NCBI GenBank assembly: GCA_963621245.1
Contig: CAVFCW010000001.1
Coordinates: 558,001 to 622,000, forward strand
DNA: 64,000 bases
Direction of reading: 5' to 3'
From: SIG603 sp963621245
GTDB taxonomy: Bacteria > Bacillota > Clostridia > Oscillospirales > Acutalibacteraceae
Shown: piece after piece, positions 52,236 through 61,515 of the stretch
How positions within the stretch are numbered: position 1 is the stretch's first letter
Layout of the letters: each line of letters starts with the position of its first letter
Position numbers and translations under genes: made by a program
The notes under the pieces: generated by a model
Seen by the model: the letters and a program-made list of their open reading frames with translations, nothing else
Told to the model about the DNA's origin: nothing
Databases searched by the model: none

Positions 52236-53624
52236 ATGGTAAAAACAAAATCTCATGAGATGGACATGACCCACGGTCCTCTTCTCGGCAAAATCATCAC
52301 CTTTGCAATTCCCGTAATGCTCTCTGGATGTCTCCAGCTTCTCTTTAATGCCGCCGACACAATAGTTGTCGGACGCTTTGCCGGTGCAACCTCTCTTGCC
52401 GCCGTCGGCTCAACCGGTGCGCTTATCAACCTTGTCATCGGTCTTTTCTTCGGCCTTTCAATCGGCGCAAACGTTCTCGTGGCAAGATATTACGGCGCAG
52501 GACAAAACAAAGACCTCTCCGAAACGGTTCACACGGCTGTTATAGCTTCGGTTCTCTTCGGCGTTATCCTCATTTTTCTCGGCGTTGCCGTTGCAAAGCC
52601 CATGCTTGAACTTATGGGCACTCCCGACGACGTTATCGACCTCTCTGTTCTCTACATGAGAATTTACTTCATCGGCATGCCCGCCATGATGCTCTACAAC
52701 TATGCGGCTTCTATTCTTCGTGCAATCGGCGACACCAAAAGACCGCTTTACTACCTGATTACGGCCGGAATTATCAACGTTATCTTAAACCTCATTTTGG
52801 TTATAATTTTTCACTTAGGTGTTGCCGGCGTTGCAATCGCAACCGATATTTCTCAGGTGGTTTCCGCCACTCTCACCGTTATTTGCCTCATAAAGGACGG
52901 CGACAAGCCCTACGGCTTGAGACTTCACGAATTAAAGCTCAACAAGCACAAGCTTATCGAGATGACCAAAATCGGACTTCCTGCAGGAATTCAGGGCTGC
53001 GTTTTCTCGCTTTCCAATATGGTTGTTCAGTCCTCGATTAACTCCTTCGGCTCCGTTGTCATGGCCGGCAACACCGCCGCTTCAAACATCGAGGGATTCG
53101 TCTACATGGCAATGAACTCCTTCTATCAGACATCAATAAGCTTCACAAGTCAGAACTTCGGCGCTCAGAAATATCACCGCATAAACAAAGTTGCGATATA
53201 TTGCCAGTGCTGCGTTGTTGCAACAGGTTTAATTCTCGGCGTTGGCGCCTACCTTGCCGCAAGACCGCTTCTCGGCATTTATACCGACGACCCCGAGGTT
53301 ATAAGCTACGGCGTTCTTCGAATGGGATATTGCTGTCTGCCGTATTTTGTCTGCGGTATGATGGACACAATGGTCGGTATGATTCGAGGTCTCGGCTACT
53401 CCGTGGTAACCATGCTTGTCTCAATAGGCGGTGCTTGCGGACTTAGACTTATATGGATTTTCACGATATTTGCCCACACCCACACACTGCCGATGCTCTA
53501 TATCGTCTATGCAATCACATGGACGGTCACGTTCCTTTGCCACCTCACCTGTTTCCTCGTGATACGCAAGAAATTTCCGAAAGAAGACTACCCCGATCCC
53601 GTTTACAACTCAGCCGCTAACTGA
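52236..53624 (+). CDS. MATE family exporter
   Basis: 462 residues with 12 helices. It has the NorM/DinF-type opening GPLLGKIITFAIPVMLSGCLQLLFNAADTIVVGRF, the IGANVLVARYYGAG segment, and the second repeat MTKIGLPAGIQGCVFSLSNMVVQSSINSFG. The ribosome-binding site is weak (AAAGTG). By eye it is closer to the MATE at 58745 than to the other three in the window. Substrate unknown. Confidence 0.92.
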   Translation: MVKTKSHEMDMTHGPLLGKIITFAIPVMLSGCLQLLFNAADTIVVGRFAGATSLAAVGSTGALINLVIGLFFGLSIGANVLVARYYGAGQNKDLSETVHTAVIASVLFGVILIFLGVAVAKPMLELMGTPDDVIDLSVLYMRIYFIGMPAMMLYNYAASILRAIGDTKRPLYYLITAGIINVILNLILVIIFHLGVAGVAIATDISQVVSATLTVICLIKDGDKPYGLRLHELKLNKHKLIEMTKIGLPAGIQGCVFSLSNMVVQSSINSFGSVVMAGNTAASNIEGFVYMAMNSFYQTSISFTSQNFGAQKYHRINKVAIYCQCCVVATGLILGVGAYLAARPLLGIYTDDPEVISYGVLRMGYCCLPYFVCGMMDTMVGMIRGLGYSVVTMLVSIGGACGLRLIWIFTIFAHTHTLPMLYIVYAITWTVTFLCHLTCFLVIRKKFPKEDYPDPVYNSAAN

Positions 53625-53644
53625 AAACATAGTGCCCTCTTTCA

Positions 53645-53673
53645 TTGACAAAGAAGTTTCAAACGGCTAAAAT
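53645..53673 (+). promoter_or_regulatory. Promoter of mrp
   Basis: Perfect TTGACA (53645-53650), 17 bases, TAAAAT (53668-53673), 50 bases before the start codon. Confidence 0.7.
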
Positions 53674-53722
53674 GTGAACTGTATTCACTGTAATTAACTA
53701 AAGATTAAGGAGAATTTACAAT

Positions 53723-54547
53723 ATGAGTGATTGCACACACGATTGTTCAAGCTGCGGCGAGAGCTGTCCCTCAAGAACAGATCCCCAGAGCCTTATCGCT
53801 CCGCAGAACAAAATGAGTAACGTAAAAAAGGTTATCGGCATTGTTTCCGGCAAAGGCGGCGTAGGAAAATCTTCCGTCACCTCAATGCTTGCCGTAGCCA
53901 TGCAGAGAAGAAAAAATCAAGCCGCCATTCTCGACGCCGACATTACCGGTCCGTCAATTCCGCAGTGTTTCGGCATTCACGAGAGAGCTTCCGGCTCCGA
54001 CGACGGAATTTTCCCCGCCGTAACAGAGACGGGAATCGAGATTATGAGCATGAACCTCATCCTCAACCGTGAGACAGACCCCGTTGTCTGGAGAGGTCCC
54101 GTCATTGCCGGCGCCATCAAGCAATTCTGGTCGGATGTAATTTGGAATGAAGTTGACTACATGTTCGTTGACCTTCCTCCGGGAACAGGCGATGTTCCGC
54201 TCACCGTTTTCCAGAGCATTCCGCTTGACGGCATAATCATAGTCACCTCCCCTCAGGAGCTTGTTTCCATGATTGTCTCAAAGGCGGTCGAAATGGCAAA
54301 CCTCATGAACGTTCCGATAATCGGCTTGGTTGAGAATTACAGCTATGTTAAATGTCCGTGCTGCGGTGAGATTATTCGCGTTTACGGCGAGAGCCACATC
54401 GATTCCGTTGCGGAAAAATACGGCTTGAAGGTTCTCGGAAAGATTCCCATGGACCCCGAGCTTGCTTCCGCTTGCGATACGGGTTCAGTAGAAAACTTCA
54501 AGGGCGATTGGTTAAACGACGCCGCAGATGTTATCGAAAAACTGTAA
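53723..54547 (+). CDS. mrp: Mrp/NBP35 family P-loop ATPase, Fe-S cluster carrier
   Basis: 274 residues. The deviant Walker A SGKGGVGKSS (43-51 region), a DADITGPSIPQ switch, and YMFVDLPPGTGD (Walker B) define the MinD-like ApbC/Nbp35 group that assembles or carries Fe-S clusters. Cys4, 8, 11 and 15 form an N-terminal ferredoxin-like cluster motif as in Nbp35, and a C-terminal CPCCGE gives the CxxC that bridges the dimer cluster. AAGGAG precedes the ATG. Single-gene unit. Confidence 0.93.
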   Translation: MSDCTHDCSSCGESCPSRTDPQSLIAPQNKMSNVKKVIGIVSGKGGVGKSSVTSMLAVAMQRRKNQAAILDADITGPSIPQCFGIHERASGSDDGIFPAVTETGIEIMSMNLILNRETDPVVWRGPVIAGAIKQFWSDVIWNEVDYMFVDLPPGTGDVPLTVFQSIPLDGIIIVTSPQELVSMIVSKAVEMANLMNVPIIGLVENYSYVKCPCCGEIIRVYGESHIDSVAEKYGLKVLGKIPMDPELASACDTGSVENFKGDWLNDAADVIEKL

Positions 54548-54554
54548 TTAACTT

Positions 54555-54593
54555 TTAAAACAGCTTGACAAAACTGTTTTAATATGCAACAAT
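54555..54593 (+). promoter_or_regulatory. Promoter with -35 inside a palindrome
   Basis: TTGACA (54565-54570), 17 bases, AACAAT (54588-54593). The -35 lies in the centre of the perfect inverted repeat TTAAAACAG (54555-54563) / CTGTTTTAA (54574-54582). It could also act as a weak mrp terminator, but it lacks G/C and a T run. Confidence 0.45.
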
Positions 54594-54599
54594 AAAGTC

Positions 54600-54716
54600 A
54601 TAATTAAAGTTTTTATGTTTCATAGTTTTTATTACGCTCTCTATAAAGAGTACCTCCTACTCTAATGTGTGAGGGTAAAATCCTGTTTTGATTTCAAAAC
54701 AGGATTTTGCTTTTTT
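54600..54716 (+). ncRNA. Candidate small RNA or small-peptide mRNA after mrp
   Basis: About 115 bases between the promoter above and a strong terminator AAAATCCTGTTTTG (54677-54690) / CAAAACAGGATTTT (54695-54708) with six T. It contains ACCTCCT (54652-54658), complementary to a Shine-Dalgarno sequence, near a small CTCT/AGAG stem. A 16-codon frame (54615-54665, MFHSFYYALYKEYLLL) lacks a good ribosome-binding site. No plus-strand gene follows; the next gene is on the minus strand. Confidence 0.45.
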
Positions 54717-54741
54717 CGCTTATTTTCTGTGTTGTTAAACA

Positions 54742-54782
54742 AAAAGTGCGGATGTCCCGTAAAAGGGAACGTCCGCACTTTT
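54742..54782 (-). terminator. Terminator of the GT2-YfhO operon
   Basis: AAAAGTGCGGA / TCCGCACTTTT stem with an inner GTTCCC/GGGA-type pairing, T run on the minus strand. Confidence 0.85.
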
Positions 54783-54800
54783 ATATTTATGTTCGTGAGA

Positions 54801-55778
54801 TTACTTGTTCTCGAGATATGTCTCGATTCTGAATCTCGGTCTGCGCTTAACCTCGGAATAAATCTTACCGATATATGTTCCGACAACGCCTATGCAGAAA
54901 AGCTGAATACCGCCGAGAAGCCAAATTGAGGCAACAATTGCCGTCCAGCCCGCAACAGCCGCACCGACTGCATGGGAAATAAGAGCGTAAAGAAGTCCGA
55001 AAATGCTCAAAATCGAAATGATAATACCTAAGTTGGAAATGAGCTTTAGGGGCTTTACGCTGAACGATGTGATACCGTCAACGGCAAATGCGAGCATCTT
55101 TTTGAGCGGATACTTTGACTCGCCGGCAAATCTCTCGTGTCTGTCGTAGTAAACATAGTCGCTGCGATAGCCGATGAGCGGAACTATGCCGCGAAGGAAA
55201 AGGTTGACCTCGCTGTACTCGGAAAGTCCCTCAAGAGCTCTCTTGCTCATAAGGCGGTAGTCGGCATGGTTGAAAACGATGTCAACACCGAGAACTTTCA
55301 TGAACTTGTAGAATCCCTCAGCTGTTGTCTTTTTGAAGAAAGTGTCTGTGTCTCTCTTGTTTCTTACGCCGTAAACAACATCGCATCCGTCAATATACTT
55401 TGCGACAAACTCGTCGAGAACGTCGGTATCGTCCTGAAGGTCTGCGTCAAGGCTTATTGCGCAGTCCGCTTTTTTCATGGCGGTCATAAGACCCGCAAGA
55501 AGTGCGTTCTGGTGGCCACGGTTGTGGGCAAGCTTAACGCCCTCTACCAACTCGTTAGACTTGTTGAAGCTGTCAATAATCTCCCATGTCTTGTCCTTGG
55601 AACCGTCATCGACAAAGAGAATTCTCGATTTGTCGTTTGCAAGACCGTTTGCCTTCATGGAGAGAAGTTTCTCCGTGAGTCTCTTTGTTGTCTCGTGAAG
55701 AACTGCCTCCTCGTTGTAACAGGGAATGACAAAATAGACAGTGGGATTTTTTCTGTCGATCTTAACTGAATCGCTCAT
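54801..55778 (-). CDS. Family 2 glycosyltransferase, CsbB/GtrB-like (undecaprenyl-phosphate sugar synthesis)
   Basis: 325 residues: a GT-A domain with VYFVIPCYNEE, ILFVDDGSKDKT, SLDADLQDDTD (the DxD) and the RGIVPLIGYRSDYVYYDRHERFAGESKYPL acceptor block (read in parts from ~195), then two C-terminal membrane helices (~235-255 and ~270-290). This is the layout of enzymes that load a sugar from a nucleotide donor onto undecaprenyl phosphate on the inner face. It follows the YfhO-like gene by two bases; the CsbB-YfhO pair is known to glycosylate lipoteichoic acid in Bacillus. Confidence 0.93.
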   Translation of the reverse strand: MSDSVKIDRKNPTVYFVIPCYNEEAVLHETTKRLTEKLLSMKANGLANDKSRILFVDDGSKDKTWEIIDSFNKSNELVEGVKLAHNRGHQNALLAGLMTAMKKADCAISLDADLQDDTDVLDEFVAKYIDGCDVVYGVRNKRDTDTFFKKTTAEGFYKFMKVLGVDIVFNHADYRLMSKRALEGLSEYSEVNLFLRGIVPLIGYRSDYVYYDRHERFAGESKYPLKKMLAFAVDGITSFSVKPLKLISNLGIIISILSIFGLLYALISHAVGAAVAGWTAIVASIWLLGGIQLFCIGVVGTYIGKIYSEVKRRPRFRIETYLENK

Positions 55779-55780
55779 TT

Positions 55781-58459
55781 TTATATCTCCTTTTTATCTT
55801 CTGAAATACTTATTTCGGATTTATCTTTATTTTCGGCTTTAGCCGTTTTTTCAACCTCGCTTACCGTTTGAAGCGCCGACTCGAATTCAGCCTCTTTTTT
55901 AAGGCTTTCAAGCTCGTCAAGATAAGCCTTCGGTTTCTTTGCAATCATAAATTTGCCGTCCTTTTTCTTCTTGAAACTCAAGTTGTTTTCAAGGCAGTAA
56001 TCGGCAAATTTACTTAGCTTAAAGACGGGTTTTCTCTCGGTTTTCGGCTTCTCCTCACTTAACTCTTTATCGTGCTTTTTCTTTGCTCTGTTGAGGAGCA
56101 GATACACAATAAGAGCCACTGTCGATACTCCCGTGACGGCAATGCCGGCGGCAAGTCCCGGTGTTTTGTATGTGAACTCTATTTTAACGTCGTCGCCCTT
56201 AGGAATTCTCACCGCCATAAAGCCGACGTTTGCGTTGATTATCTCGGCGGGTTCGCCGTTTACGGTTGCGCTCCAACCGCTCTCGGACGGAACACTGAAG
56301 AAAATTATTCTCTCCTGTGTGCTTGAAATCGATGCCGTGAAACCTGTTTTTGTGTAGTTGAATGTATCGCAAGTTACGCTTGCTCGCTCCATGCAATCGT
56401 TTTTGTACGCTTCCTGAGTGAACTCAACGGAATCGACATAAAGCGGAGAAAGAATATCTTTCACAAGCTCGGTTTGATCGTCGGGCACGATAAGCGCCTT
56501 AAGCATGACAAGCTCTCGCTCGTTGGTTGTGAGCTTTTGAGCCTCGCTGTAAGTTATATAATAATCGTAGCTGAATCCCATCGGAATGTAATATTCGTTC
56601 TCCCAAATATCAAATCCGTTAGCCGTACCGTAGAAAATCCAGCCCGGCATCTGAGCGTTCTCCTCGCTGTAATCGCTTGAGAATTTCTCGTTGTCGCACT
56701 CGTCGTCAAAAAGCCATCTTACGCTTGTTAAGCCCCTCACGCCGTAGTGAGTTGTGTCGGGACGTGAAGCGACATCACGCTGAACGCCGATAAAGCTGTA
56801 ATAATCCATAACGGAACCCGGCACAATGGAGTGAAACGCCTGAATGTTTGGTATCTCCCAGAACATTCCGCTGTTATCGAGAGACTCGTAGAAATCCGAT
56901 CTGACGTTATCGAGCGTCTCGGTATCGAACGGAAGATCTTTTCCGCCGTTTAAGGCATAAGGAATAAGATGCGTGTATGGGTCGGCGCTCTGAGATTTTC
57001 CGAGGCCGATGAAAAATACAGAATAAACAAGCACGGTCGCACTCAAGGTTATATTTGCAGCTCTGATAAAATGTTTTTTGTTCTTTCGGCAGAACATAAA
57101 CAGGAACGAAACAAGCGCAATGCAAATAAGCGATACCGCCGCATAGCTCCAAAATCTCGTGGGGTACTTTTCGAGTCCGAATGTAACCGTCGAGTTTCCG
57201 TCGTCGTCTGTGCCGAACGTCGGCATAAGGCCAATTCCGAAAACAATTGCGGATGTGATAACCGCCGTCCACTTAATCGCACGCTTCCAGTTTACGTTTT
57301 CACTCTCAAGCGCCATACCTGTTGCAAGCGCCATCATAAGCGTGAGCATATAATACCATCTTGCGTAGAAGCTTCCGTTAAAGAGCTGAAAACTTGAGTT
57401 GAGGGCGGGAATCATTGCCGCCGCGAAACAGCAGTACAAAATTCTTTTGAGCCAGTGCTTGCGCCTTAACTGAAGCCAGCCGATAACACCCGTCATTCCG
57501 AAAAGCGGAAGCCATGCGCCGAGCGAAGCCCACTTTGACTCGCTGTCGGGCGTGAAATTCGGTCTTGCGGGCAAGTCGGGCATAAAGAAGAAGCACTCGA
57601 TTATGTGCAAATATCGCTGAACGTTGTTGTAAAGAAGCGCATTCCAGCCGCTTATGGGGTTAGATACCCTCGAATTCTGCATGACCGCCAAAACGGACGG
57701 AAAAAGCAGTATTGAAGCCATAGCTACGCCTATTACCGCCTCAAGCAAAGCGATGAAAAATTCCTTTATGCTTACCTTCCAGCTGCCGGAAATAAGTCTT
57801 ATGAAGAAGTAGAGCAGTGCAAAAGCCACCATTCCGCAGAAGAAATAGTAGTTTATTATGCAGCAAGCCGCAACCGCAAGGGCAAACAGTCCTCTTCTTT
57901 TGTTCAGAACAAACTCGTCCATTGCCGCAAGCAAAAGCGGGAAAAAGACGATCGCCTCGTGAAAGTGATTAAAGAAAATGTTGTAAATTGAAAATCCCGA
58001 GAACGCATACATAACCGCCGACATAAGTGCTATCGTGTCGGTTTTTATGTAGCGCCTTATGTAAATATAACCTGTCATGGTTGCACAGGCAAATTTCAGA
58101 ATGAGCAGCGGCCCCATAAGATACTGAAGCCATTCGCTTGGGAACGGAATAGTCAGCCAGAAAAACGGCGAGCCGAGAAGATAGAACGAATACGAGCCGA
58201 TGAAATTCGCACCCAAATCCGTGATATGGCTCCACCCCATATTTCCGCTCACTACGGCATCATGTGCGAGGCGGTAAAAGGTGACTTGCTGAACGTTAAA
58301 ATCACCGTAAAACAAAAATCTTCCGCCGTCTCTGATTATGAACGGTATGAAGATGATAAACGATAGGCTTAGTCCCGTGAAAAATGCTCTGAGAACGCCG
58401 CTTGTCCTCAGCCGTTTCTTTTGACCGGGTATCTCTCCCGACAACCTGTTAGACGGCAT
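55781..58459 (-). CDS. YfhO family membrane glycosyltransferase
   Basis: 892 residues. About 13 membrane helices in the first ~490 residues (GT-C fold; FYGDFNVQQVTFYRLAHDAVVSG in the first outer loop is a YfhO landmark), an extracytoplasmic domain (~500-760) with WSATVNGEPAEIINANVGFMAVRIP, a last helix (~770-790) and a Lys/Glu-rich cytoplasmic tail of about 95 residues (SFKKKKDGKFMIAKKPKAYL). The tail is longer than in Bacillus YfhO. Should transfer the sugar from the undecaprenyl carrier to lipoteichoic acid or a similar polymer outside. GGAGG lies 11 bases before the ATG. Confidence 0.9.
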   Translation of the reverse strand: MPSNRLSGEIPGQKKRLRTSGVLRAFFTGLSLSFIIFIPFIIRDGGRFLFYGDFNVQQVTFYRLAHDAVVSGNMGWSHITDLGANFIGSYSFYLLGSPFFWLTIPFPSEWLQYLMGPLLILKFACATMTGYIYIRRYIKTDTIALMSAVMYAFSGFSIYNIFFNHFHEAIVFFPLLLAAMDEFVLNKRRGLFALAVAACCIINYYFFCGMVAFALLYFFIRLISGSWKVSIKEFFIALLEAVIGVAMASILLFPSVLAVMQNSRVSNPISGWNALLYNNVQRYLHIIECFFFMPDLPARPNFTPDSESKWASLGAWLPLFGMTGVIGWLQLRRKHWLKRILYCCFAAAMIPALNSSFQLFNGSFYARWYYMLTLMMALATGMALESENVNWKRAIKWTAVITSAIVFGIGLMPTFGTDDDGNSTVTFGLEKYPTRFWSYAAVSLICIALVSFLFMFCRKNKKHFIRAANITLSATVLVYSVFFIGLGKSQSADPYTHLIPYALNGGKDLPFDTETLDNVRSDFYESLDNSGMFWEIPNIQAFHSIVPGSVMDYYSFIGVQRDVASRPDTTHYGVRGLTSVRWLFDDECDNEKFSSDYSEENAQMPGWIFYGTANGFDIWENEYYIPMGFSYDYYITYSEAQKLTTNERELVMLKALIVPDDQTELVKDILSPLYVDSVEFTQEAYKNDCMERASVTCDTFNYTKTGFTASISSTQERIIFFSVPSESGWSATVNGEPAEIINANVGFMAVRIPKGDDVKIEFTYKTPGLAAGIAVTGVSTVALIVYLLLNRAKKKHDKELSEEKPKTERKPVFKLSKFADYCLENNLSFKKKKDGKFMIAKKPKAYLDELESLKKEAEFESALQTVSEVEKTAKAENKDKSEISISEDKKEI

Positions 58460-58551
58460 GTTTCGATAATCCTCCGAATTTAAATTATTCTATTCAAAAT
58501 CTCTTTTCCAATTTAGCCTGACTTAACCTGCAAACAGGCACTCATAGTGAA

Positions 58552-58580
58552 ATTATACCATTTATATTAAAATTAAACAA
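58552..58580 (-). promoter_or_regulatory. Promoter of the yfhO-GT2 operon
   Basis: Minus strand TTGTTT (58580-58575), 17 bases, perfect TATAAT (58557-58552), ~93 bases before the start. Confidence 0.65.
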
Positions 58581-58645
58581 GAAATATCAAGCTTAAATTT
58601 TAGCCTTAATCTCCCAATATATTTGTGAAAGCTCGGCAAAATATG

Positions 58646-58674
58646 TTGCATTTGAAACTAAAGTGGTATATACT
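58646..58674 (+). promoter_or_regulatory. Promoter of the MATE gene at 58745
   Basis: TTGCAT (58646-58651), 17 bases, TATACT (58669-58674). The leader contains a GGGGCA/TGCCC hairpin and a GGAGG at 58701. Confidence 0.55.
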
Positions 58675-58744
58675 TTTTCTTGGGGCATTGTGCCCGGGGA
58701 CGGAGGTAATTACTACGAATATTTTAACAAAAAAGGATACCGAT

Positions 58745-60079
58745 ATGACCGAGGGCGCAATTTGGCGACACCTCGTTTCTTTTGCCGTACCTATGGCAAT
58801 CGGTCTTCTTTTTCAGCAGCTTTACAACACGGTTGATACGATAGTTGTCGGCAGATGCGTCTCGAGCGAGGCTCTTGCGGCAGTCGGCAGCACAACGCCG
58901 ATAATAAACATGCTTGTCGGTTTATGCACGGGTCTTTCAACGGGTGCTTCCGTTATAATCTCACAGTATTACGGTGCGCACGAAAACGAAAAACTCTCGA
59001 AAGCTGTCAACACTACCATAGCGTTTACGGGAATTTTGTGCGTTGTAGCCACAATAGTTGGTATTTTCATCACTGACCCAATGCTCAGATTTATGGATAC
59101 TCCCGACGAGGTTTTTCCCGAATCTCACAAATATCTGACCATTTATTTCGGCGGAATTACCGGCCTCATTCTGTATAATATGGGCGGTTCGATACTTCGT
59201 GCCGTGGGTGACTCCACAAGACCGACTTACTATCTCATACTTTCGGCATGCCTTAACATAATTCTCGACCTTGTTTTCGTCATCGTCTTTAAGTGGGGTG
59301 TAATAGGCGTTGCCGTTGCAACGGATATTTCTCAGCTTATTTCGGGTACGCTCATTCTTGTTTCTCTCACAAAAACAAAGGGCGCATATGCCATCAAGTG
59401 GAAAAAACTCGGAATCGATTTCGGCATGCTCAAACAGATTTTCACCGTCGGTATGCCGGCAGGCATTCAACAGGCGGTCACGTCGTTTTCAAACGTTTAC
59501 GTGCAGTCTTACATCAATTTCTTCGGTGCGTCAACAATGGCCGGCTGGACGGCTTTCAACAAGCTTGACGTCGTGATAACCGTTCCCGTTCAAGCGATTG
59601 CTCTCGCCTCAACCACCTTTGTCGGTCAGAACTACGGCGCTCACAAGTTCAAACGGCTTCGCAAAGGCGTGAGTTGGGCGCTTGTCGCTTCCATGATTAT
59701 TACCTCAATCATCGCAGTCGGAATCATCATATTCCGAGACACCCTCTTGCTTATGTTCACCTCGGACGCCGAGGTTTTAAAGTACGCCTCCACCTTCATT
59801 CTCTGGGTAAGCCCCTTCTATGCGATAATCTGTATGAATCAGATTTATGCGGGAGCGCTCAGAGGCGTTGGAAAAAGCGTGATTCCCATGATTATCATGC
59901 TATCGTCGTTTGTTTTCTTCCGTCAAATTTACCTTTATGTGAATAAAAGTCTCGGCGGAAGCTACATCTCAATGGCGCTTGGTTATCCGGCCGGCTGGCT
60001 TGTATGCTCTGTTGCCATGACGATATTCTATCTCGCAGTAATGAAAAAGCTTGAGAACACCACAGTATCGTCAGAATAA
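58745..60079 (+). CDS. MATE family exporter
   Basis: 444 residues from ATG 58745, which has AAAGGAT six bases before it. Opening MTEGAIWRHLVSFAVPMAIG (then LLFQQLYNTVDTIVVGRCV) and second repeat MLKQIFTVGMPAGIQQAVTSFSNVYVQS are typical of MatE. A GGAGG at 58701 points to a longer form: at eight bases it would start on ACG, giving NILTKKDTDMTEG, an opening seen in relatives, but ACG is not a normal start. Divergent from yfhO. Ends at a bidirectional terminator. Confidence 0.9.
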   Translation: MTEGAIWRHLVSFAVPMAIGLLFQQLYNTVDTIVVGRCVSSEALAAVGSTTPIINMLVGLCTGLSTGASVIISQYYGAHENEKLSKAVNTTIAFTGILCVVATIVGIFITDPMLRFMDTPDEVFPESHKYLTIYFGGITGLILYNMGGSILRAVGDSTRPTYYLILSACLNIILDLVFVIVFKWGVIGVAVATDISQLISGTLILVSLTKTKGAYAIKWKKLGIDFGMLKQIFTVGMPAGIQQAVTSFSNVYVQSYINFFGASTMAGWTAFNKLDVVITVPVQAIALASTTFVGQNYGAHKFKRLRKGVSWALVASMIITSIIAVGIIIFRDTLLLMFTSDAEVLKYASTFILWVSPFYAIICMNQIYAGALRGVGKSVIPMIIMLSSFVFFRQIYLYVNKSLGGSYISMALGYPAGWLVCSVAMTIFYLAVMKKLENTTVSSE

Positions 60080-60091
60080 CGGCAAAAATTA

Positions 60092-60122
60092 AGCCTCCGC
60101 TTTTTTAGCGGAGGCTATTTTC
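60092..60122. terminator. Bidirectional terminator between MATE and MFS genes
   Basis: AGCCTCCGCT (60092-60101) / AGCGGAGGCT (60107-60116), T runs on both strands. Confidence 0.9.
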
Positions 60123-60208
60123 ATAATTTATATGCTTTACTGCTTTAACTGCTGATGTTTTCAACTTGCTTTTTAAAATTGTTGAAAATATCCCCTGTTT
60201 ATTTTAAA

Positions 60209-61423
60209 TTATTTTTTCCTAACAAACACGCACAAACTGCTTAACATAACGAGCACGCCGAGAACCGTCAAACCCGCTCCCGCACTGCCGAATAAATCGC
60301 CGATTTTACCGACAAGGGGACTAATCGGTATCATCAAAAGGCTGTATGCCATTCCGTCAACGCTGATAACAGTAGCTCTTTGATCGGAGGGAATGACATC
60401 GTTTAACTTTTGGCTCTCAAATAAAAACCAAAGTTCGAGAACGCTTTGAACCGTCATCATTCCGAAAATGCCGAGCCATGCGCCCGCCGTTCCGACAAGA
60501 ACCGTACCGCCGCCCACAAGCACCGCACATATAAAATAGAATTTTCTCATCGAATTGATTTTGATTTTCGGTGCAAGCGCCGTACCAAGAATTGCGGCGG
60601 CACTGCTTAAAAGCATCGGCACAAAGAGAAATTTACTGCTCCAACCCAGCTCCACAAGTCTTTCCTGTAAGAACATTTTCGTGAGGTAAGTCGGTATCGA
60701 TACTATCGCAGTCGAAACGATAAGTCTTACGGCAAAAGGAGAAGAACGGAGAATGCGAAAGCTGTCTCGGCACAAATCAGAAAATAATCCGGGAATTTTT
60801 CTGACCGTCTCACCAAAAGATCTGTTTTCACGCTCTTTCTGCGCCTTTGTCACGGTGGGCTCTGTCATAAAAGCGTGCGAAACCATAGAAGTAAACTCAA
60901 ATGCGGCGCTCAAAAGATAAAATCCCGTGTATTTTAATATGCCCTCAAGCGTGCTTGCAAAAGATCCGAGCGCACTTGCAAGCAGATTTATCTGCGAACA
61001 TTTTGCGTTTATCTTTATGTAATCCTCTGTTTTTTCCTCTTGCTTTAAGCTGTCGTAGGTCATGGCGCTGTCCGTGCCGGAAAACATCGTGTTGGCAAGG
61101 GCGTTAAGCCCCATGGCAAGGCAAACGCAAAGCATATTAGGTGCAAATGCCATGATAACATTATAAACCGTTATGAGAACTCCGCCCAAAACGAGCGTCT
61201 TTTTTCTGCCGAGCATATCGGCGAACATTCCCGACGGAACCTCGCAAATAAGGCTCACAACGTGAAAAACGCTCTCGGCAAAACCTATTTCCCAGAGTGA
61301 AAATCCCCTTGCGACAAGAAGTGCAACCCACACGGCGTCGGTTATTCTCAGACCAGAAAAAAATCCCGAGGTGTAAATAAGACGGAGCTGTCTTTTTAAA
61401 TTAAATTTACCTGAATTATTCAT
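60209..61423 (-). CDS. MFS transporter, drug-efflux-like, behind an attenuator leader
   Basis: 404 residues, 12 helices. The loop between helices 2 and 3 has the MFS signature CEVPSGMFADMLGRKKTLVLGG (G-x-x-x-D-x-x-G-R-K/R-x). The sequence is of the kind found in macrolide/tetracycline efflux and small-molecule exporters, but the substrate is not decided by sequence. Start at ATG 61423 (AAGGG upstream); an in-frame ATG 17 codons earlier has no site. A ~250-base leader with a 14-codon uORF and two terminators precedes it, suggesting induction by ribosome stalling. Confidence 0.9.
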   Translation of the reverse strand: MNNSGKFNLKRQLRLIYTSGFFSGLRITDAVWVALLVARGFSLWEIGFAESVFHVVSLICEVPSGMFADMLGRKKTLVLGGVLITVYNVIMAFAPNMLCVCLAMGLNALANTMFSGTDSAMTYDSLKQEEKTEDYIKINAKCSQINLLASALGSFASTLEGILKYTGFYLLSAAFEFTSMVSHAFMTEPTVTKAQKERENRSFGETVRKIPGLFSDLCRDSFRILRSSPFAVRLIVSTAIVSIPTYLTKMFLQERLVELGWSSKFLFVPMLLSSAAAILGTALAPKIKINSMRKFYFICAVLVGGGTVLVGTAGAWLGIFGMMTVQSVLELWFLFESQKLNDVIPSDQRATVISVDGMAYSLLMIPISPLVGKIGDLFGSAGAGLTVLGVLVMLSSLCVFVRKK

Positions 61424-61515
61424 AAGGAACACCCTTTCTGTTTGCATAAAAATGAAATTTGAGTTGATTTTCAAACAGAAAAGTGCTCTTTTTTGAAGTT
61501 AAGGGCATAACAAAA

